Source: Oscillospiraceae bacterium
GTDB lineage: Bacteria; Bacillota; Clostridia; Oscillospirales; Acutalibacteraceae
Assembly: GCA_015066445.1 (NCBI GenBank)
Contig: SVOK01000020.1
Location: 1-36,395 of the forward strand
Length of the DNA: 36,395 nucleotides
Direction of reading: 5' to 3'
Of the stretch, positions 6,763 to 16,652 are shown in pieces. Both the position numbers and the translations under genes were made by a program. Each line of letters begins with the position of its first letter. Position 1 is the first letter of the stretch. The notes beneath the pieces are model-generated. The model saw only the letters and a list, made by a program, of their open reading frames with translations. It had not been told where the DNA came from and searched no databases.

Positions 6763-8241
6763 TTACAATAATATACACACAAGACCGTTACAGCCTTCAT
6801 TAATTACCCTTTCGACAGTTTCCTGAACACGCATTCTGGCATCAACAGGCATTCTTGCGAGTTTTGTATGTAACCCCTCATTTACAAGGTCATGGAGAGA
6901 TTTGCCGAAAATATTAGAATCCCATATTTTTACAGGATCTTCTTCAAAACCGCTAAGTAAATACATCACTAAATCCTCGGACTGCTTTTCACTGCCGACT
7001 ATGGGGCTCACCTCGGTTGTAATATTGGCTTTCATAAGATGTATTGACGGCGCTGAGGCTCTGAGTCTTACACCGTATCTGCCACCCTGCTTAACAATTT
7101 CGGGTTCCTCAAGCTTTAATTCTTCGGTATCAGGCATAATTATACCGTAACCTGTAGCTTCAACCTCATCAAGAGCACCCTTCACCCTGCTGTATTCCTT
7201 TTTAATTTGTGCCATTTCTGCCATGCTTTCCATAAGCTCCTGCTCATCATTGATAACAAGGCCCGTAGTCTCAGCAAGAATTTTATAGAATAAGCTGTGA
7301 TTTGTGGCAAGCTTTACCTCGGCGCAGCCTGCTCCCAAATCAATAGCAGCTACCGATGCCATATCAACATTGGGGCTATCACAAAATGCTTTTTCAAAGC
7401 AATCGATATCTCTTATATGCCTTATTCCTGAGGCTGACTTTTTTATAGTTTCTGTAAGGTCAGACCTGAGCCAATGGTCTAAGGGTAAAGAATTTATCCA
7501 ACGAGGGAAACAGATACTTATTTCCTTTATGGGAAACTCGAAAAGTATACGTGACAAAATAAGCTTAATATCATCATCTGAAAGCTCCAAGCAATTAACA
7601 GGCTCTACCGGAACTTTGTACTTTTCGGTAAGCTCTGCCGCCAATGCTTTAGCCTCCCCCGACTCGGGATACATACAGTTAAGCAGCACTATAAAGGGCT
7701 TTTCTATGGCCTTAAGCTCATCTATAACACGTTCTTCAGCCTCGGCGTATTCCTCACGTGGGATATCGCTTATACTGCCATCTGTGGTGATTACAAGGCC
7801 AATGGTTGAATGTTCGGTTATAACCTTTCTTGTACCTATTTCTGCCGCCATATTAAAGGGAATTGGCTCCTCATACCAAGGAGTCATAACCATTCTCGGT
7901 TGGTCGCCCTCAATATATCCCAAAGCGCTCGGTACTATATAACCTACACAGTCTATAAGTCTTACATTCATAGAAGCATTATCGTCAATATTTATCTGCG
8001 CGCCCTTTTCAGGTATAAATTTAGGCTCGGTAGTCATTATCGTTCGTCCCGACGACGACTGCGGAAGCTCATCATTAGCACGTTCTTTAAAATAGTCCCC
8101 CGAAATATTCGGCAAGACCAGCTTATCCATAAACTGTTTTATAAATGTGGATTTACCCGTTCGCACAGGTCCCACTATGCCGATATAAATATCACCGCCT
8201 GTGCGTTCGGCAATATCCTTATAAATACTCGCATTTGTCAT
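6763..8241 (-). CDS. spoIVA: Stage IV sporulation protein A, spore-coat ATPase
   Basis: SpoIVA is the ATP-hydrolysing scaffold that polymerises on the outer forespore membrane and anchors the spore coat. The 492 residues match the full family length. The family-specific Walker A GPVRTGKST is at about residues 24-32, followed by FIKQFMDKLVLPNI, a Thr-rich segment near SSGRTIMTTEPKFIP, and DCVGY. The C-terminus ends in the conserved hydrophobic pattern NGLVCILL, the membrane-targeting tail. The start follows AGGAGG with an 8-nt gap. It is transcribed alone. Its family is under sigma-E control in other spore formers, but no convincing sigma-E promoter was identified here. Confidence 0.95.
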   Translation of the reverse strand: MTNASIYKDIAERTGGDIYIGIVGPVRTGKSTFIKQFMDKLVLPNISGDYFKERANDELPQSSSGRTIMTTEPKFIPEKGAQINIDDNASMNVRLIDCVGYIVPSALGYIEGDQPRMVMTPWYEEPIPFNMAAEIGTRKVITEHSTIGLVITTDGSISDIPREEYAEAEERVIDELKAIEKPFIVLLNCMYPESGEAKALAAELTEKYKVPVEPVNCLELSDDDIKLILSRILFEFPIKEISICFPRWINSLPLDHWLRSDLTETIKKSASGIRHIRDIDCFEKAFCDSPNVDMASVAAIDLGAGCAEVKLATNHSLFYKILAETTGLVINDEQELMESMAEMAQIKKEYSRVKGALDEVEATGYGIIMPDTEELKLEEPEIVKQGGRYGVRLRASAPSIHLMKANITTEVSPIVGSEKQSEDLVMYLLSGFEEDPVKIWDSNIFGKSLHDLVNEGLHTKLARMPVDARMRVQETVERVINEGCNGLVCILL

Positions 8242-8253
8242 AAAAGTTTCCTC

Positions 8254-8570
8254 CTAAAGCTTAGCCAAAGCATTTAAACTTGGAAAAGATTTTGAAACAA
8301 GTATTTTATGCTGTGACTTCGTTAAAATACTCGTAAATCCGTAAGGATTTACTGCGTTTTTGCCTCGCACACCAAAAAATCCTTTATTTACAAAATTCTG
8401 CGACCTTAAAGCTGCTGATTTTTGTGTGAGTTTTGGTGAAGACAAGCACATAAGGCTAATGTCTATGTGTGCGAATGAGCCGAAAGCTGCCTAAAATCAG
8501 CCCTTTTAGGCCGGTTCAAGTTCAAATGCCTTGGCTAACAACCTTTTTGTAAATAATATGCGGCAAAACA
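8254..8570. repeat. Structured intergenic block between spoIVA and feoA
   Basis: The 408-bp gap between the start of spoIVA and feoA carries no credible gene. It contains several hairpins: AGTATTTT/AAAATACT (about 8300-8331) and a perfect GTAAATCC/GGATTTAC with a 4-base loop (8332-8351). A short minus-strand frame (8254-8451) spans them with no ribosome-binding site. From memory, similar short translated sequences recur in Clostridia genomes as spurious proteins, which suggests a dispersed intergenic repeat; this is not verified. Confidence 0.4.
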
Positions 8571-8649
8571 GTTAAGTATACCTCACCTTTTTATTTTTTG
8601 CGAATAGAATGTTAATGTGGCAAAAAGTAAATATAAATACGGTGATTTT

Positions 8650-8880
8650 ATGAAAACACTCAATGATTTAGAAACGGGAGAACGAGCCCTTATTTATAAA
8701 ATTTCAACTAACGGCAGTATGCGACAAAGATTTCTTGATATAGGCCTTATCGAAAACACTGTTGTGGAATGTGTGTGCAAAAGCCCCTCAGGAGACCCCA
8801 AGGCCTTTCTTATAAGAGGGGCTGTTATCGCCATTCGTTCTGAGGATTGCCGTGATATTTTTATTAAGGAGGCAAACTGA
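8650..8880 (+). CDS. feoA: Ferrous iron transport protein A
   Basis: A 76-residue SH3-like FeoA protein, which associates with FeoB and is needed for Fe(II) uptake. The domain runs from MKTLNDLETGERALI through RQRFLDIGL to IAIRSEDCRDIFI. The ATG at 8650, after GGTGATTTT, gives the normal family start; an in-frame GTG at 8617 would add 11 unconserved residues. The stop overlaps the feoB start by one base. No clear Fur box was recognised upstream. Confidence 0.9.
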   Translation: MKTLNDLETGERALIYKISTNGSMRQRFLDIGLIENTVVECVCKSPSGDPKAFLIRGAVIAIRSEDCRDIFIKEAN

Positions 8881-11015
8881 TGGGACTAACCTTTAATTCC
8901 ACAGGAAACAATGCTTCAAAAACCGAGCTTATTATAAATAAAAAAAGCGATAAGGATAAAATAATAGCCGTTGCAGGCAACCCGAATGTTGGAAAAAGCA
9001 CACTTTTTAATGCGCTGACTGGAATGCATCAGCATACAGGAAACTGGCCCGGCAAAACTGTAACTAATGCTCAAGGCTACTGCAAAACAAAAAGCTTTTC
9101 TTATGTACTGGTAGATATTCCGGGTACATACTCCCTTTTAGCGCACTCTCCCGAAGAAGAGGTTGCACGCAATTTCATCTGCTTTGGTAAGCCTGATGCG
9201 ATAGTAGTGGTTTGCGATGCTACCTGCCTTGAAAGAAACTTGAACCTTGTTCTTCAAACCCTTGAAATTTCAAAAAAGGTAATAGTTTGCGTTAATCTGC
9301 TTGACGAAGCAAAACGCAAGGGTATTGAAATAGACCTTGAAGCTTTATCCAAAAAATTAGGAGTTCCTGTTGTGGGTACGGTGGCTAGAAATAAAAAAAG
9401 CCTTAATTCACTGCTTAAAAGCTTAGATAATATTGATAATTCCGAAAGGAATGTATATTCCGTACGTTATCCCGATATAATCGAGCAGGCAATAAATATT
9501 ATAGAGCCTGTTATAAAGAAAAAGGCGAACAACAAATTGAATAGCCGATGGCTAAGCTTACAGCTTTTAGAGCCTGATGCCTCTTTGCTTTTTGAAATCG
9601 AAAAATACTTGGGTGCTGATTTTTTAAGTGATAAGGAAATAACCAAAGCTACCCAAAATGCCAAAGACTTTCTTTATAAAGAGGGAGTCCGAGCCGGCAG
9701 AATAAAGGATATGATAACCTCTGCTACTGTAATCTCTGCAGAAAATATATCCAAAGGAATTATTAAAGCCAGATCAAACGGTTATAACAAAACCGACCGT
9801 AAGATAGATAAAATTCTTACAAGTCGGCTTTTTGGATACCCTGTTATGATTCTGCTTTTGGCATTGGTTTTTTGGATAACCATTACGGGCGCTAATTATA
9901 TTTCCGAATGCTTATCCGCTTTATTCGGTACTGTAGAAAATTATCTCCGAAGCTTTCTTACAACGCTTGATACCCCGATATGGATTAAAAGTCTCATAGT
10001 TGACGGTATCTACCGTGTGCCTGCTTGGGTAATTTCGGTAATGCTGCCGCCTATGGCGATTTTCTTTCCACTTTTTACCCTACTTGAGGATGCAGGCTAT
10101 CTACCAAGAGTTGCCTTTAATCTTGATAAGCCCTTTAAACGTTGCCGAAGTTGCGGAAAGCAGGCACTTACTATGTGTATGGGCTTTGGCTGTAACGCCG
10201 CAGGAGTGGTGGGCTGCAGGATAATTGATTCCCCGAGAGAACGAATGCTCGGCATTATTACAAACAGCCTTGTTCCCTGCAACGGAAGATTTCCTGCAAT
10301 AATTTCAATTATTTCTATGTTTTTTATAACTCTGGGAGCCAAGTTTTCAGATATAATTTCAGCTTTAATACTAACCGCAGTAATACTTTTAGGGGTATTT
10401 ATGACCTTTGCTTCAACTAAGCTTCTCTCGCACACCGTTTTAAAGGGTATGCCCTCCTCTTATACATTGGAAATGCCGCCCTACCGACGTCCTCAGTTAG
10501 GTCAGGTTTTAGTTCGCTCCATATTTGACCGCACACTTTTTGTATTAGGCAGGTCTGTTACTGTAGCAATACCGGCGGGCATTATAATCTGGCTTATGGC
10601 AAACATCACTGTTTCTGATAAAACACTGTTAGCCTACGGCGCAGAAATTCTTGACCCAATAGCCAAGCCCTTAGGACTTGACGGCGTGATACTTATAGCC
10701 TTTATTTTGGGTTTTCCTGCAAATGAAATAGTAGTACCCATTATACTAATGGCATACCTGCAAAATGGAAGTCTTACTGAGCTTTCTTCACTTTCAGCTA
10801 TGAAAGAGGTTTTGGTGGCAAACGGTTGGAACACGCTTACCGCTGTTAATACGGTCATTTTCTTTCTATTCCATTGGCCCTGCTCAACAACAGTGCTTAC
10901 CGTTAAAAAAGAGACCGGAAGCACAAAATGGGCTTTGTTCTCTGCCGCATTTCCTACAGCTATCGGTGTGATGCTTTGCCTTATTACCACACTGATTTAT
11001 AGAGTAATGAATTAA
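8880..11015 (+). CDS. feoB: Ferrous iron transporter FeoB
   Basis: A 711-residue Fe(II) transporter. The N-terminal G-protein domain has G1 GNPNVGKST (about residues 33-41), G3 DIPGTYSL and G4 NLLDEA. A helical GDI-like linker follows, then the membrane domain with two gate regions: GCNAAGVVGCRIIDSPRERMLG...LVPCNGRFP in the first half and GFPANEIVVP with HWPCSTT in the second. There is no C-terminal FeoC-type extension. It is translationally coupled to feoA by a one-base overlap and followed by a perfect hairpin. Confidence 0.95.
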   Translation: MGLTFNSTGNNASKTELIINKKSDKDKIIAVAGNPNVGKSTLFNALTGMHQHTGNWPGKTVTNAQGYCKTKSFSYVLVDIPGTYSLLAHSPEEEVARNFICFGKPDAIVVVCDATCLERNLNLVLQTLEISKKVIVCVNLLDEAKRKGIEIDLEALSKKLGVPVVGTVARNKKSLNSLLKSLDNIDNSERNVYSVRYPDIIEQAINIIEPVIKKKANNKLNSRWLSLQLLEPDASLLFEIEKYLGADFLSDKEITKATQNAKDFLYKEGVRAGRIKDMITSATVISAENISKGIIKARSNGYNKTDRKIDKILTSRLFGYPVMILLLALVFWITITGANYISECLSALFGTVENYLRSFLTTLDTPIWIKSLIVDGIYRVPAWVISVMLPPMAIFFPLFTLLEDAGYLPRVAFNLDKPFKRCRSCGKQALTMCMGFGCNAAGVVGCRIIDSPRERMLGIITNSLVPCNGRFPAIISIISMFFITLGAKFSDIISALILTAVILLGVFMTFASTKLLSHTVLKGMPSSYTLEMPPYRRPQLGQVLVRSIFDRTLFVLGRSVTVAIPAGIIIWLMANITVSDKTLLAYGAEILDPIAKPLGLDGVILIAFILGFPANEIVVPIILMAYLQNGSLTELSSLSAMKEVLVANGWNTLTAVNTVIFFLFHWPCSTTVLTVKKETGSTKWALFSAAFPTAIGVMLCLITTLIYRVMN

Positions 11016-11044
11016 AGTTTAGCGGCTAACCGCTAAACTTTAAT
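11011..11044. terminator. Perfect hairpin between feoB and the amidase gene
   Basis: A perfect 15-bp stem with a 4-nt loop, ATTAAAGTTTAGCGG (11011-11025) and CCGCTAAACTTTAAT (11030-11044). It overlaps the feoB stop codon and sits 6 bp from the stop of the convergent amidase gene. No long T-run follows on either side, but a bidirectional terminator role is likely. Confidence 0.65.
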
Positions 11045-11049
11045 TCACA

Positions 11050-11778
11050 TCAATATTGTAAATACTGCGAACTCGCATAACCCACAATACCGTTATAGCC
11101 GACAACAGCCCAATCTGGTATAGTGGCATATACCGTAACCTCTGACCCGTTTGGAATACTGCCAATTATGTCGCTTGAAGTTGAGGGTGCGTATCTTATA
11201 TTCAGGTTAGAGCCTCTTGTAGCTACACTTGCCGTAAAAATAGGCTGTGGTGTATTAAACGGTATGCCGAAATATTCAGTTAAGGAATAAACTATATTAG
11301 CCGCCATAGCCTCAATATTATCTCTTATCCACTGTGCATCTGCAGGATTATCGTGGTAAGCCACCTCAATAAGCACACCCGGTGCCTTTACACGCCTTAC
11401 CTCACCTAAAGTTGTAGTAGGCACAGTGCGCACCATATTAGGAAGCGGATAGATAAGCTTAAAATTCTCTGCCGCAATATCTGCAAAGCGTTTACCGTTT
11501 ACACTTGAGGGGAAATAATAAAACTCCGCTCCTCTGGCATTTCCATCATTTGAAGCGTTTGAATGTAAAGCTAAATGAAAGTCATAATTCCCCATATTTG
11601 AAGCCGCTATCGAGCTTGCCGCTGTCATTTCGGGTGTATTTCGCACATACTGTATACCGCTGGCAGCTAAATAAGGTTCCATAGCGTCTGCCAAAAGATT
11701 CATATAGTATTCTTCATTTCCACCGCCCGAATAGGGATTGAATTCCTGCGTTGAGGGGCTTAAATAAATAATTGGCAT
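11050..11778 (-). CDS. N-acetylmuramoyl-L-alanine amidase with SH3 domain
   Basis: A 242-residue amidase_3-type zinc hydrolase that would cleave the lactyl-amide bond of peptidoglycan. The catalytic domain covers about residues 1-175, with IYLSPSTQEFNPY, NEEYYMN, HLALHSNAS and a GVLIEVAYHDNPADAQWI motif carrying the usual His and Glu ligands. A bacterial SH3 domain (about 182-242) probably binds the wall. No signal peptide is visible, which is common for this subgroup and for spore-lysis or phage-type enzymes. The start at 11778 follows GGAAGG with a 7-nt gap. The Shine-Dalgarno site lies in one arm of an inverted repeat (see separate feature). Confidence 0.85.
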   Translation of the reverse strand: MPIIYLSPSTQEFNPYSGGGNEEYYMNLLADAMEPYLAASGIQYVRNTPEMTAASSIAASNMGNYDFHLALHSNASNDGNARGAEFYYFPSSVNGKRFADIAAENFKLIYPLPNMVRTVPTTTLGEVRRVKAPGVLIEVAYHDNPADAQWIRDNIEAMAANIVYSLTEYFGIPFNTPQPIFTASVATRGSNLNIRYAPSTSSDIIGSIPNGSEVTVYATIPDWAVVGYNGIVGYASSQYLQY

Positions 11779-11785
11779 AAAAAAT

Positions 11786-11850
11786 CCTTCCAATCCTTGA
11801 AAAAAGTAATGACATTAAAAAGTCTATACTAATTCTATGAGATTGGAAGG
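11786..11850 (-). promoter_or_regulatory. Inverted repeat covering the amidase Shine-Dalgarno site
   Basis: CCTTCCAATC (11786-11795) and GATTGGAAGG (11841-11850) are perfect 10-bp inverted copies separated by 45 bp. On the minus-strand transcript the downstream arm contains the GGAAGG ribosome-binding site of the amidase gene, so pairing would hide it. Confidence 0.45.
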
Positions 11851-11860
11851 TTTTGTTATG

Positions 11861-12409
11861 TTAAATAATTCCGTTTTCCTTTGCAGCAGTTTTTACTACT
11901 GATAAAAACCAGCAGTAAAGTGCCTCGCCTAATTCCTGAAAAATAGGGTCGCCATCGTGAGAGCAAAGCATAGCAAAGGTCTGACCTATACGGCGGTCGA
12001 CCTCGCCGCCACGCCTGAAAGCAAGGTAATAAAAGGAGAAAGCTCCTGTATCCCCCGAAGTGCGGTAAAGATTACTGTCCGCCGCTTTTATGGTATCTAA
12101 AAAGCTTTTTTGAGCAATACCGCTTAAAGCATCATCCGAGCTTAATTGCTCAAAGCCTACAGTTGCGGTAAAGGATAACAGCATACGGCGCTGAACAAGC
12201 ATTTCGCCGTTAGTAGCCTCATTACCGTCTGCCGAGGATTCACGAGCGTCCTCAATAAACTTAAGAGCTACTGCCTTTCCCCAACTGCGAGCCTTTTTGA
12301 TTTCAGCCTTATCAATTCCGCTGTTTTCTTTCAAACGGGCTTCTCTATTCTTTTTTATTTGTTCGGAAGGCTTGTCACCTGCAATTTTAATATCATTATC
12401 CGAATACAA
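11861..12409 (-). CDS. Conserved hypothetical protein, unrecognised
   Basis: A 182-residue soluble, mostly alpha-helical protein that I cannot place in a family. The N-terminal third is rich in Lys, Asp and Glu (KPSEQIKKNREARLKENSG); the rest contains an Arg- and Gly-rich stretch (YYLAFRRGGEVDRRIGQTF) and a C-terminal helix with Trp and Phe. No signal or membrane segment is seen. The TTG at 12409, six bases after AGGGTG, is the best start; a GTG at 12418 would overlap that site. It is the last gene of a minus-strand series after the TSCPD gene (26-bp gap), so it may be co-transcribed with rpoD. Confidence 0.6.
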   Translation of the reverse strand: MYSDNDIKIAGDKPSEQIKKNREARLKENSGIDKAEIKKARSWGKAVALKFIEDARESSADGNEATNGEMLVQRRMLLSFTATVGFEQLSSDDALSGIAQKSFLDTIKAADSNLYRTSGDTGAFSFYYLAFRRGGEVDRRIGQTFAMLCSHDGDPIFQELGEALYCWFLSVVKTAAKENGII

Positions 12410-12435
12410 TCTAATCACCCTTTAATAGTGAACTT

Positions 12436-12681
12436 TTAAATCTTATTTGTCTTTAACGCTTCTGCCAGCTGAGCCGGACAGGAAGTGCCCTTAAAGCCGC
12501 ATTTGATACCCTCAAGTCGGGCTATTACCTCATCAACAGGCATACCCTCCACAAGAGCGGCAATACCCTTGGTATTTCCGTTGCAGCCACCCTCAAACTG
12601 AACCTTTTTTACTATATTATCCTCAACATCGATAAGTATGCTTCTGGAGCATACTCCCTTAGTTTTATATGAAATTTGCAT
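12436..12681 (-). CDS. TSCPD domain protein (TIGR03905 type)
   Basis: An 81-residue small protein with four conserved cysteines, including VCSRSI, GGCNGNTKGI, GIKCGFKGTSCPAQLA. It matches the small stand-alone TSCPD family TIGR03905 found in Clostridia. The domain also occurs at the C-terminus of B12-dependent ribonucleotide reductases, where it may bind metal, but the stand-alone protein has no defined role. It begins 11 bp after the rpoD stop and is probably in the same transcript. Confidence 0.8.
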   Translation of the reverse strand: MQISYKTKGVCSRSILIDVEDNIVKKVQFEGGCNGNTKGIAALVEGMPVDEVIARLEGIKCGFKGTSCPAQLAEALKTNKI

Positions 12682-12692
12682 ACAGAATATTC

Positions 12693-13760
12693 CTACCTGT
12701 CCTTAAATCTATTACTGCGTACGGGGTGACGCAGCTTACGAAGAGCCTTTGCTTCTATCTGGCGGATACGCTCACGTGTAACATTAAACTCTGTACCAAC
12801 CTCTTCAAGAGTATGGCATCTGCCGTCTTTGAGACCGAAACGAAGTCTGATAACAGATTCCTCTCTTGGAGTAAGAGTTTTAAGAACACCGTCAATATCT
12901 TCATTAGTTATGGTTTTAAGAGCAGCTTCATCGGGAGCTAAGGCTTCCTCGTCTCTTATAAAGTCCATCAGACGTGAATCCTCCTCGGGACCTATAGGAG
13001 TTTCCATTGAAACAGGCTCCTGAGCTACACGCATAATTTCTCTTACCCTTTCAACAGGCAGATCCATTTTCTCTGCAATAAGCTCCTCACTTGGCTCAAA
13101 ACCGTTTTCGTGCAATAGCTGACTCTGTACCTTTTTAAGGCGGTTAATGGTTTCAACCATATGAACGGGAATACGGATAGTTCTTGCCTGATCTGCAATA
13201 GCTCTGGTGATTGCCTGTCTTATCCACCAGGTAGCATAGGTTGAGAATTTAAAGCCCTTGGTATGATCGAACTTATCAACAGCCTTGATAAGACCAACGT
13301 TACCCTCTTGAATAAGGTCAAGAAAATACATACCTCTGCCAACATATTTTTTAGCAATACTTACAACAAGACGAAGGTTGGCTTCTGTAAGGCGCTGTTT
13401 TGCATACTCGTTACCCTCAGAAATTTTAACAGCAAGCTCAATTTCCTCATCAGAGGACAAAAGTGGAACTCTGCCTATTTCACGCAGATAAACCTTTACT
13501 GGATCATCGAGCGAAACATTATCAAAGGAAATATCCTCTTCGCTGAGCTTGTCAACATCCATCTCCTCAAGCTTTAATTCGTCATCAGTAGGCTCCTCAT
13601 CAAAATCAAGCTCTAATGTGGGCGGCTCTGAGAAAAGCTCATCGGGATCTTCGGGAGCATTTTCAATATCATCAATAGTGAGATTTTTTTCCTCTTGCTC
13701 CAAATAATCATTATTTTCCTGTGCTAATGTCTTTTTATTTTCCTTTGTGTTCTTATCCAT
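12693..13760 (-). CDS. rpoD: Primary sigma factor RpoD (SigA)
   Basis: A 355-residue housekeeping sigma-70. The first 75 residues are very acidic and variable. Region 1.2 starts at [12 protein letters not shown]; region 2 includes [37 protein letters not shown] and [32 protein letters not shown]; region 3 follows; region 4 ends with [41 protein letters not shown]. No typical region 1.1 fold is obvious. It lies 5 bp after dnaG, the classic macromolecular-synthesis arrangement. Its -10/-35 recognition agrees with the TTGACA/TATAAT promoters seen in this window. Confidence 0.97.
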   Translation of the reverse strand: MDKNTKENKKTLAQENNDYLEQEEKNLTIDDIENAPEDPDELFSEPPTLELDFDEEPTDDELKLEEMDVDKLSEEDISFDNVSLDDPVKVYLREIGRVPLLSSDEEIELAVKISEGNEYAKQRLTEANLRLVVSIAKKYVGRGMYFLDLIQEGNVGLIKAVDKFDHTKGFKFSTYATWWIRQAITRAIADQARTIRIPVHMVETINRLKKVQSQLLHENGFEPSEELIAEKMDLPVERVREIMRVAQEPVSMETPIGPEEDSRLMDFIRDEEALAPDEAALKTITNEDIDGVLKTLTPREESVIRLRFGLKDGRCHTLEEVGTEFNVTRERIRQIEAKALRKLRHPVRSNRFKDR

Positions 13761-13765
13761 AAGAT

Positions 13766-15538
13766 TTAATTCCCTTTCTTTTTCTTGCTTGCCATATTTT
13801 GTAGGGCATTAGCCCAATCCTCTAAAGAGGAATTATTACTATCGGAATTGTTTAAAATAATATCTTCTTCTAATATTACCTCAATACAATCCTTTAATAC
13901 CGTTTTTGCGTTTTTTCCTGCTTTATCGCTGTTTTGCAAGGAAACAAGATAACCTATCTCCGCAGGGAGCAACTTTTCGGAGAATACCGAAATATCAAGA
14001 CTTCGCCCCGACTCAATTGTAGCAGAAATTATTTCATAAATCCTTCTGTTAAGCCCTGTTACCATCTTTTCGGGGGGAAGCTTTTCCTTAACATTATCAT
14101 AAAAATCAGGGTGTTGCAGAAGTACAGCTATAAGTGTTTCCTCTGCCGCAGTAGCCTTTGGCGACCGCCGTCTTTCGGGATTAATATCATCCTTTGTAAA
14201 TTTAGGGCGGATTATTTCGGAAATTTCCTTTTTTTGACGCATTTTGTAATTTTTACGTCTTAGCTCGTCCACCTTAGCTGTAAGCGCTGTTCTTGAAACA
14301 CCGTATTTTTCACAGAGTCTGCCGATATATATATCCCTTGTCATAACATCATCATCTGTAGCTATGACTTCTGCGGCGGCGGACAGATAACGGAGTCTTC
14401 CATCATCACTTTCAAGGTTTATACCGTCTGCCGCCATAAGCAGCTTATACTCTATATCGCTGACAGCACCCTCAAGCAATGCCCTAAATCTTTCAGGACC
14501 GTTCTTCTTTATAAATTCGTCAGGATCCTTACCATCAGGAATTACAACCACCTTAACCTCAAGACCTGTATTTTCAAGCAACTGTGTTGCTCGTTTTATT
14601 GCCTTTTGTCCTGCCGCATCTGCGTCAAGCATAAGTACAATCTCTTTAGTATAGCGAGCTAAAAGATTTACCTGCTCACTTGTAAAAGCAGTTCCCAAAG
14701 GTGCCACAGCATAATTAAAGCCTGCCTGATGGAGAGATATAACGTCCATATTACCCTCAACCAGAATCACCCGTTCGGAGCAGTTATTCTTGGCATAATT
14801 TATACCGAAAAGATTTTCACTCTTTTTATAAACAGGTGTATCGGAGGTGTTAACATATTTTCCGCCCGCCTTGTCATCTCCCGGCATTGCACGTCCGCTA
14901 AAAGCCACCACATTGCCCCTTATATTAATTATAGGGAACATTATCCGCTTTCTGAAGCGGTCGTAAAAGCTTCCTTTTTGGCTTTTTCCCACAACATTTG
15001 CGGTGTACATATCATTAACCGAAAAGCCCTTGGACTTTAAATGATTTATAAGACTGTCCCAGCTGTCAGGCGCAGCGCCTAAGCCAAACCGCTTAATGGT
15101 TGAAAGGCTAAGACCTCTGCCTAAAAGATAATCCAGCGCCCACTTACCGTCGGGCGACATTAAATGGCTATGAAAAAATCTTGCAGTTTCACGGTTAATA
15201 TCATAAATCGTGTTTTTAAGACGTTGCATTGAATCGTCATAACCGTCCTGCGGAAGAGTTACTCCCGAACGCTCTGCTAAAAGCTTTACTGATTCAATAT
15301 AATCAAGATTTTCTATAAGCCCTGTAAAGGTGAAAACATCACCGCCTGCGCCACAACCGAAGCAATAAAATGACGCCGACTCAGGATAAACTGTAAAAGA
15401 AGGGGTTTTTTCGCTATGAAACGGGCAAAGACCCACAAGATTTTTGCCTCTGCGTTTAAGATTTACATACTGCGAAATCGCAGTTTCAATATCATTCCGG
15501 TATTTTATTTCTCTTATAACGTCCTCAGGTATTGCCAT
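13766..15538 (-). CDS. dnaG: DNA primase
   Basis: A 590-residue primase that makes RNA primers at the replication fork. The N-terminal CHC2 zinc ribbon reads [11 protein letters not shown]...[13 protein letters not shown] (about residues 38-70). The RNA polymerase/Toprim core contains [11 protein letters not shown] and [12 protein letters not shown] (about 255-310). The C-terminal part would bind DnaB helicase. The start follows AAGGAGG with a 7-nt gap. It is placed between dgt and rpoD, with a 5-bp gap to rpoD. Confidence 0.95.
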   Translation of the reverse strand: MAIPEDVIREIKYRNDIETAISQYVNLKRRGKNLVGLCPFHSEKTPSFTVYPESASFYCFGCGAGGDVFTFTGLIENLDYIESVKLLAERSGVTLPQDGYDDSMQRLKNTIYDINRETARFFHSHLMSPDGKWALDYLLGRGLSLSTIKRFGLGAAPDSWDSLINHLKSKGFSVNDMYTANVVGKSQKGSFYDRFRKRIMFPIINIRGNVVAFSGRAMPGDDKAGGKYVNTSDTPVYKKSENLFGINYAKNNCSERVILVEGNMDVISLHQAGFNYAVAPLGTAFTSEQVNLLARYTKEIVLMLDADAAGQKAIKRATQLLENTGLEVKVVVIPDGKDPDEFIKKNGPERFRALLEGAVSDIEYKLLMAADGINLESDDGRLRYLSAAAEVIATDDDVMTRDIYIGRLCEKYGVSRTALTAKVDELRRKNYKMRQKKEISEIIRPKFTKDDINPERRRSPKATAAEETLIAVLLQHPDFYDNVKEKLPPEKMVTGLNRRIYEIISATIESGRSLDISVFSEKLLPAEIGYLVSLQNSDKAGKNAKTVLKDCIEVILEEDIILNNSDSNNSSLEDWANALQNMASKKKKGN

Positions 15539-15600
15539 AAAACCGCCTCCTTTTCAATTCTTTTAGATTTTAACATATATTATGTACTAAAAACAGTGCA

Positions 15601-16596
15601 TCAAAGCGACCAGAATTTTGGAATATAGATATTAGAATAAACCGTCACAGCATAATGGTCGGTCATACCTGCAATATAATCTGCAACCGCACGCTCGGCG
15701 CCCTCTGCCTCGCATATATTTTTATATTCTAAAGGCAATCTATCGGTATTTTTAAGATAATATTCAAAAATACCGCTCACCAAACCAGATACCTTGGCTT
15801 CCTCCGATTTAGCGGCTGGATTTTTATATACTGCCTCAAAAAGAAATTCGTGCAGTTCATCATAATATTTTCTCGTGTCGCTATCCATAACGATATCGTC
15901 TTTACTGTTATTTACAACCGAATTTACAAGCGAGCTTATTCGCTGACTCTTGCTCTCACCTAATTTTTCGGTAATCTCCTTTGGTAAATCGTCAGCAGAA
16001 ATTATACCGCCTCTTATAGCATCGTCAATATCATGATTAATATAGGCTATTCTATCAGCCCATCGCACTATTCTGCCCTCAAGAGTTTTCGCCCACTCAC
16101 CTGTGGTGTGGCGTTCAATACCGTCCAGAACCTCAGCAGTAAGGTTAAGACCCTCGCCGTTTTTCTCCAACTTTTCGCAAACCCGCTTACTTTGCTCAAA
16201 ATGATAAAAGCCAAAGGAAACAAGCTCATTAATAGCTCTCTCTCCTGCGTGACCGAAAGGAGTGTGTCCTAAATCGTGACCCAAGGCTATCGCCTCGGTA
16301 AGGTCCTCATTTAAGCGCAGGGCTCTTGCTATTGTTCTCGCTATTTGCGAAACCTCCAAGGTGTGAGTAAGACGTGTTCTGTAATGGTCGGATTCAGGGG
16401 ATAAAAAGACCTGTGTTTTGTGCTTTAGTCTTCTGAAAGCCCGACAATGAATTATGCGGTCTCTGTCACGCTGAAATTCAGTTCGAAGGTCGCATTTTTC
16501 TTCGGCTACCACTCTGCCGCAACTGTCTGCTGCAAAAAACGCTTTATCAGACAATATTAGCCTTTCATTATTTTCTGTTTGTTCTCTTACCGTCAC
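15601..16596 (-). CDS. dgt: Deoxyguanosinetriphosphate triphosphohydrolase-like HD protein
   Basis: A 331-residue HD-domain phosphohydrolase of the dGTPase family, which splits dNTPs to deoxynucleosides and triphosphate. Visible motifs are RDRDRIIHCRAFRRLKHKTQVF, HYRTRLTHTLEVSQIARTIARAL and the metal-binding ALGHDLGHTPFGHAGE, then RIAYINHDIDDA. It is of the shorter type common in Firmicutes. The GTG at 16596, eight bases after AAGGGG, is the preferred start; the GTG at 16605 overlaps the ribosome site. A dgt gene directly before dnaG-rpoD is a recurring clostridial arrangement and may link nucleotide pools to replication. Confidence 0.9.
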   Translation of the reverse strand: MTVREQTENNERLILSDKAFFAADSCGRVVAEEKCDLRTEFQRDRDRIIHCRAFRRLKHKTQVFLSPESDHYRTRLTHTLEVSQIARTIARALRLNEDLTEAIALGHDLGHTPFGHAGERAINELVSFGFYHFEQSKRVCEKLEKNGEGLNLTAEVLDGIERHTTGEWAKTLEGRIVRWADRIAYINHDIDDAIRGGIISADDLPKEITEKLGESKSQRISSLVNSVVNNSKDDIVMDSDTRKYYDELHEFLFEAVYKNPAAKSEEAKVSGLVSGIFEYYLKNTDRLPLEYKNICEAEGAERAVADYIAGMTDHYAVTVYSNIYIPKFWSL

Positions 16597-16652
16597 GCCA
16601 TTCACCCCTTCAAATAATTAATTAGCTTTTTTTCTTAAAATACCTTTATTTT

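Noticed and set aside
8254-8451. Minus-strand frame of 65 residues before spoIVA
   Set aside because: No ribosome-binding site, low-complexity composition and internal hairpins; better seen as an intergenic repeat.
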